Assembly: GCA_034437275.1 (NCBI GenBank)
Contig: DAOTUD010000044.1
Coordinates: forward strand, 1 to 64,000
Length of the DNA: 64,000 nt
Source: TC-15 sp034437275
Lineage (GTDB): Bacteria > Chloroflexota > Anaerolineae > Aggregatilineales > Aggregatilineaceae
Reading direction: 5' to 3'
Under the pieces are notes generated by a model, which ran no database searches, was not told where the DNA came from, and saw only the letters and a program-made list of their open reading frames with translations. Positions 61,301 to 64,000 of the stretch are shown here, in pieces (position 1 is the first letter of the stretch; each line of letters starts with the position of its first letter). A program made the position numbers and the translations under genes.

Positions 61301-62381
61301 GACCATCGTCTACCAACTGAGCAGCGACGACCCGCGCTATAACGCGCTTGATCTCGAGCCGTTTATGGTGTACATCAACGACACCGACGGGCCGGGGGTG
61401 CTGGTGGATTCCGGGCTGGCCAGCCTGAAGGAAGAAGACGCCGGAACCCGCAAGGAAACGACGGACTACACCATCGAGCTGATGAGCAGGCCGCACGCCG
61501 ACGTGACGATTACCCTGGAGGCGGACACCGATCAGGTGCGCGTCCAGCCGGAGACGCTCACCTTCACGCCGGATAACTGGGACACGCCGCAAGCGGTCCA
61601 GGTGACCGTCATCAATGACAATCTGATCGAGAGCGAAGAACTGTACAGCACCTTGATCACGCACCGCGCGACCAGCGGCGACCCGGCCTACGACGGCATC
61701 ACCATCCCCGGCGCTGTGATCCGGCTGACTGATGACGATGAACATGTGTCATACGGTACGTTCGACTGGCGTCGCGTGCCGGAGTTTATCTCCGGGCTGC
61801 TGGTGATCGGGTTCCTGCTGTACATCATCAACCTGCTCTGGCAAGGCGAGCGACGGGCCGCGATGTCCTGGAGCATTCCGACGATTCTGCTGATCATCTG
61901 GTACGTCGCCGGGGGACCAGACTGGTTCCCGAATGTCGAGAACCCCGAGCAGTACGGCTTCAACCTGGCGCTGGTCGGCATCATCCTGGCCGCCATGTGG
62001 CAGATGTCGGGCTACACGATGGCGATGTACCTGGCCGGCATCCGGGGTATTCCGGAAGAACTGCGCGAAGCAGCCCGTGTCGATGGCTGCAGCGAGTGGC
62101 AGGTCTACACCCGGATTGTGCTGCCCATGCTGCGCCCGATCACGCTGAGCGCCGCGATTGTGCTGGGGCATATTTCGCTGAAGGTGTTCGACCTGATCTT
62201 TGCCATGACCGGGTTGGACAACTTCTTTGTGAGTGTGCCCGGGGTGCAGGTGTATCTCACCATGTTCCGCAGCAATGAATTTGCGATCGGCAGCGCCATC
62301 GCGATGGTCCTGCTGGTGATGGTGGCGCTGGTGGTGATCCCGTACCTGATCACGTCGCTCCGTTCTGAGGCCGAGATGTAG
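58365..62381 (+). CDS. MalF-like ABC permease with a giant Calx-beta-like extracellular insert
   Basis: A 1338-residue permease, over four times the usual length. ATG 58365 has AGGAG 10 nt upstream. TM1-TM3 of a sugar permease come first (about 25-160; TIWRWLLNPKGGVN). Then a TM hairpin (about 185-235), eight repeats of about 110 residues (247-1126), a second TM hairpin (about 1138-1185), then the normal end: GPDWF, IWQ-like MWQMSGYTMAMYLAGI, the EAA loop ELREAARVDGCSEW (about 1231) and the last TM helices. Charges flanking the added helices (WRKR, QGERR) put the repeats outside, in the place of the MalF P2 loop that contacts the binding protein. The frame is continuous, so this is a real fusion unless mis-assembled. 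Confidence 0.9.
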   Translation: MQTPGSASRLREFWDALRQANPDRLYAFLTILPSIILLGIFVYGFIGQTFYWSLTDWSGLEADPDKNYVGLDKYEQLFSGTGTQGIRFRQGMVNTFFFTGLFLAGCLIMGFLLAVLLDQNVKGEGIFRTIFLFPMALSFAVTGTIWRWLLNPKGGVNVLPEAFGGEALDYRWLSDRSKFTFNWHEVPITITLLIIFLFLFVFIQQLWRKRYLATIYVGVPMVIIFLWMMSDWVSWDDRVAEAETLQPGVTLISAEAIEVTEGGPPGSYLVALDSVPSQNVLVLLEPDDNLRVEPELLTFRIIDWNKPQKVNVWAVDDSELEGLHTGTVEGSTTSTDTDYDRSNIGGVTVSIRDNDDTSGQFSPADQLVTVTEGGAAATYTLALSSQPYLYDVVVDIVSDRQVITEQSSLTFTPLNWNVPQTVTLIAAEDDVIELPQEVTITHTARSDAPTYDGADIGTMRVQVLDSDGPTVLLTEPRQTLQVAEGGPEATYTLVMNQPPQEDVTVTITAGAQVTATPETVTFTPDNWDTPQTVTVSAVDDDVAEGLYTTVLTHAGDVPVPGALTVRVQDNDRLTLRRAEPGLRVQLEEGGPEASYALVMNQAPPAEVTVTLTAGEQVTATPETLTFTPDNWDTPQTLTLAAVDDDRDEGPHFGVIMFASPTENMVVPDLRVPILDNDRAAVVVDADDIALQEGESASYDVRLGKPPQAAIALQVTTDVANVTLDPATLTFTADNWHQPQTVTVSTTDDQQAAVDVTGTITHTVQAAPESDYSDLDAQTLSLTVADNDQAGVAVLRADDLRVAEGGEGRAYQLVLDTQPAADVRLILNAGEQVRVLPDTVVFTPENWAVPQGVTVVAFNDDAPEGTHTGTITTTSASADPFYGDALSIPDVTVAIGDNDMAGLVLSQPRLHLAEGGDPGSYTVALGSPPTSDLQLTLTPDDQLTVEPATLTFTVRDWDVTQTVTVQAPRDQVIEDETHTGTIVYQLSSDDPRYNALDLEPFMVYINDTDGPGVLVDSGLASLKEEDAGTRKETTDYTIELMSRPHADVTITLEADTDQVRVQPETLTFTPDNWDTPQAVQVTVINDNLIESEELYSTLITHRATSGDPAYDGITIPGAVIRLTDDDEHVSYGTFDWRRVPEFISGLLVIGFLLYIINLLWQGERRAAMSWSIPTILLIIWYVAGGPDWFPNVENPEQYGFNLALVGIILAAMWQMSGYTMAMYLAGIRGIPEELREAARVDGCSEWQVYTRIVLPMLRPITLSAAIVLGHISLKVFDLIFAMTGLDNFFVSVPGVQVYLTMFRSNEFAIGSAIAMVLLVMVALVVIPYLITSLRSEAEM
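59106..61743 (+). repeat. Eight Calx-beta-like repeats within the permease gene
   Basis: Eight tandem units of about 110 codons. Each has a start like VxEGGxxxxYxLxL, a central LTFTPDNWDTPQTVTV block and an end like VTVxIxDND. Repeats 3, 4 and 8 share the central block almost exactly, so recent duplication is likely. The pattern is typical of Calx-beta-like beta-sandwich repeats of bacterial surface proteins; the Asp-rich ends suggest calcium binding. Confidence 0.82.
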
Positions 62382-62388
62382 GGGGAAC

Positions 62389-63483
62389 ATGATGACAATT
62401 GTTATTAGTTGGATCGTTTTTGGATTGTTGGTGGGCAGCCTGGGCACCTATCTGCTCTATCTCGACCGGATGCGCAGCCCGGACCGGGGCGCACTGGTGG
62501 GGGGCTTGCTCGGAGCCGTCGGTAACCTGCTCGTCTTGATCCCCTGGTGGGTGTACATCTACCTGCAGGGCCGCCAGGGTGACGCAGCCGAACTGGAAGA
62601 ACGGGCCCCTCTCGAAACCCGGCACTTTGTCCGCATCGGGCTGTATGCCGTCTTGCTGTTGGTGACGATCATGTACCTGATCCCGGTCTATACCGTGATC
62701 ACCACCAGCCTGAAGACCCCGCAGGAAGCAGGCAAGCTGAGCCAGGTCTGGAACCTGCCCAGCACGGTGGAATGGAGCAAGTACCAGCCGCTCAATGACG
62801 TCGGCCTCAAGATTCCGCTCCCGGACAGTTACGTGGTGGCCCTGGAAACGTTTGGGCCGTACCTGAAAAACAGCTTTATCCTCACCATCACGGCGACCAT
62901 CGTGTCGGCGGTGATGGGGTCGATGAACGGTTATGTGCTGTCCAAGTGGCGTTTTCCGGGGGCAAACGTCATCTTTCCGCTGATGCTGTTTGGGATGTTC
63001 ATTCCCTACCAGAGTATTCTGATCCCGCTGTTCGACTTCATCCGGCGCGTCAACCTGGGCGGGACGTTGTACGGGCTGATCATCGCGCACGTGGTGTACG
63101 GCCTGCCGATCACGACGCTGATCTTCCGCAACTACTACGCCGAGGTCCCGACCGAAATGATCGAAGCCGGGGCGATTGATGGCGCAGGCTTTTTCGGCAT
63201 CTACCGCTGGATCGTCTTCCCGCTGTCCTTACCGGGTTTTGTGGTGGTGATCATCTGGCAGTTTACGCAGATTTGGAACGAGTTTTTGTTCGCCGTCACG
63301 TTGACAAATCAAAAAACGTACCCGATCACGGTCAAGCTGGCCGAGTTGGCCGGCGGTGAGGCCGTCAACTGGAACCTGCCGATGGCTGGGGCGATTCTGG
63401 CCGCGCTGCCGACGCTGCTGGTCTACATCGTCCTGGGGCGCTATTTCATTCGCGGGCTGTTGGCCGGCTCGGTGAAAGGGTAA
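62389..63483 (+). CDS. MalG-like ABC permease with an N-terminal two-TM extension
   Basis: A 364-residue permease. The start is ATG 62389 or 62392; GGGGGAA favours the latter. The first 75 residues add two hydrophobic helices (WIVFGLLVGSLGTYLL and LVGGLLGAVGNLLVLI) that resemble the YeaQ/GlsB (Transgly_assoc) pattern. The regular permease follows (about 85-364): TM1, VITTSLKTPQEA, five more helices and the EAA loop EMIEAGAIDGAGFF. It ends ...FIRGLLAGSVKG, the usual MalG-type C-terminus. It pairs with the MalF-like subunit encoded 7 bp upstream. No ATPase gene follows, so a shared ATPase from elsewhere must be used. Confidence 0.9.
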   Translation: MMTIVISWIVFGLLVGSLGTYLLYLDRMRSPDRGALVGGLLGAVGNLLVLIPWWVYIYLQGRQGDAAELEERAPLETRHFVRIGLYAVLLLVTIMYLIPVYTVITTSLKTPQEAGKLSQVWNLPSTVEWSKYQPLNDVGLKIPLPDSYVVALETFGPYLKNSFILTITATIVSAVMGSMNGYVLSKWRFPGANVIFPLMLFGMFIPYQSILIPLFDFIRRVNLGGTLYGLIIAHVVYGLPITTLIFRNYYAEVPTEMIEAGAIDGAGFFGIYRWIVFPLSLPGFVVVIIWQFTQIWNEFLFAVTLTNQKTYPITVKLAELAGGEAVNWNLPMAGAILAALPTLLVYIVLGRYFIRGLLAGSVKG

Positions 63484-63519
63484 GCCGCCGCGTCTGCGTT
63501 GGAGCTATCCTGAACTGCC

Positions 63520-63552
63520 AAGCGCCGCGATGGGTCGACCGTCGCGGCGCTT
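63520..63552. terminator. Terminator between ABC operon and topA-like gene
   Basis: Perfect 11-bp stem AAGCGCCGCGA (63520-63530) with TCGCGGCGCTT (63542-63552), 11-nt loop. It lies between converging genes and probably works for both. Confidence 0.75.
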
Positions 63553-63585
63553 TAGCGTCCCCAGACTCAGGCGGGGGCAGGGGGG

Positions 63586-64000
63586 CTACTTCTGCTTTTT
63601 GCTTGATTTGCGCTTTTTCTTCTTGCGCGTTTTCTTCTTTTTGAGCAGTTCTACCGCGTCCGCTAACGTCAGATCGTCCGGTGACGTCTTTTTGGGGATC
63701 GAGGCGTTGGTCTTCTTGTGCTTCACGTACGGACCATAGCGCCCGTCGTAGATCGCCACGACGCCGCCTTCGTCGGGATGCTCGCCCAGGTCACGCAGCT
63801 TTTCGGACTGGCGGCGACTGCCCTTCTTTTGCGCCAGCAGTTCGAGCGCCCGGTCCAGCCCAACGCTCAACACGTCGTCGGACTTGGTCAGCGAGCGATA
63901 GTCGCCCGCGTGGCGGACAAACGGCCCAAAGCGCCCGATCCCGGCCTCGACGTCTTTGCCGGTCTCCGGATGCTGGCCCAGCACGCGCGGCAGTGCCAGC
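63586..64000 (-). CDS. topA: DNA topoisomerase I C-terminal part (partial, runs off window)
   Basis: The last 137 or so codons of a topoisomerase I gene; the frame continues past the window edge. Two C-terminal topoisomerase repeats are seen: LGQHPETGKDVEAGIGRFGP with FVRHAGDYRSL, and LGEHPDEGGVVAIYDGRYGP with YVKHKKTNASIP. A strongly basic tail (KKKKTRKKKKRKSS) ends the protein, as in many GC-rich bacteria. The enzyme relaxes negative supercoils; the catalytic part lies outside the window. Confidence 0.88.
   Translation of the reverse strand, partial: LALPRVLGQHPETGKDVEAGIGRFGPFVRHAGDYRSLTKSDDVLSVGLDRALELLAQKKGSRRQSEKLRDLGEHPDEGGVVAIYDGRYGPYVKHKKTNASIPKKTSPDDLTLADAVELLKKKKTRKKKKRKSSKKQK

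Noticed and set aside
60432..61745. 437-codon minus-strand frame over the repeat region of the permease
   Set aside because: It copies the periodicity of the beta repeats on the other strand, so its apparent repeats are an echo. No start signal.

Overview
The window is about 64 kb of GC-rich, densely coding bacterial DNA. It most resembles Chloroflexota (Anaerolineae-like). The basis is gene content: many multi-GAF signalling proteins, a WD40-like lipoprotein, a lone Flp-type pilin, Ser/Thr kinase and PP2C phosphatase genes, a dnaK-grpE-dnaJ gene order and a ROK-controlled sugar ABC operon. The lineage is an inference; no rRNA or tRNA gene is visible to confirm it.

Layout. 1-1.04 kb: a complete insertion sequence with 18-bp terminal inverted repeats. 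1.09-5.34 kb: a secreted SGNH-like protein, a 48-residue Flp pilin, a zinc-ribbon PP2C phosphatase and a HEAT-repeat protein. 5.39-26.46 kb: a 21-kb run of ten minus-strand genes, nearly all separated by overlaps or gaps of 1-9 nt. In transcription order these are a stand-alone receiver, five GAF-rich sensors with no kinase or other output domain (three with six-TM N-termini, one with a dCACHE-like/HAMP N-terminus, one soluble), a 2202-residue multi-GAF hybrid kinase with two receivers, a threonine synthase fused to a receiver, a receiver-histidine kinase and an EamA/DMT transporter. I read this as one phosphorelay that pools many inputs and may act on threonine metabolism or export. 26.5-33 kb: a PadR-type regulator, a WD40-like lipoprotein, another lipoprotein, a Ser/Thr kinase-receiver-HTH fusion, an unknown protein and a two-domain GNAT. 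33-40 kb: a very long class A PBP, a MaoC hydratase, a methyltransferase and a membrane protein. 39.9-43.6 kb: a PEP-synthase-like gene remnant behind dnaK-grpE-dnaJ. 43.8-49.4 kb: msrA, a Trm112-like protein, a DUF4870 protein, a GT-C glycosyltransferase and a PorA/DUF3068 protein.

49.5-55.4 kb: a four-gene minus-strand operon of two class III nucleotide cyclases, a J-domain protein and a GT2 glycosyltransferase. The two cyclases have complementary losses of catalytic residues, as expected of an obligate C1/C2-type heterodimer. 55.5-63.5 kb: a ROK repressor diverges from a sugar ABC operon (binding protein and two permeases, no ATPase). The MalF-like permease carries eight Calx-beta-like repeats (about 880 residues) inserted in the loop equivalent to the MalF P2 loop and flanked by a duplicated transmembrane hairpin. 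The window ends in the 3' part of a topA-like gene.

The strongest candidates for undescribed biology are the pooled-sensor phosphorelay operon with its threonine synthase-receiver fusion, the split heterodimeric cyclase, and the permease with the giant extracellular insert. All functional statements come from reading sequence motifs; no database search was run.
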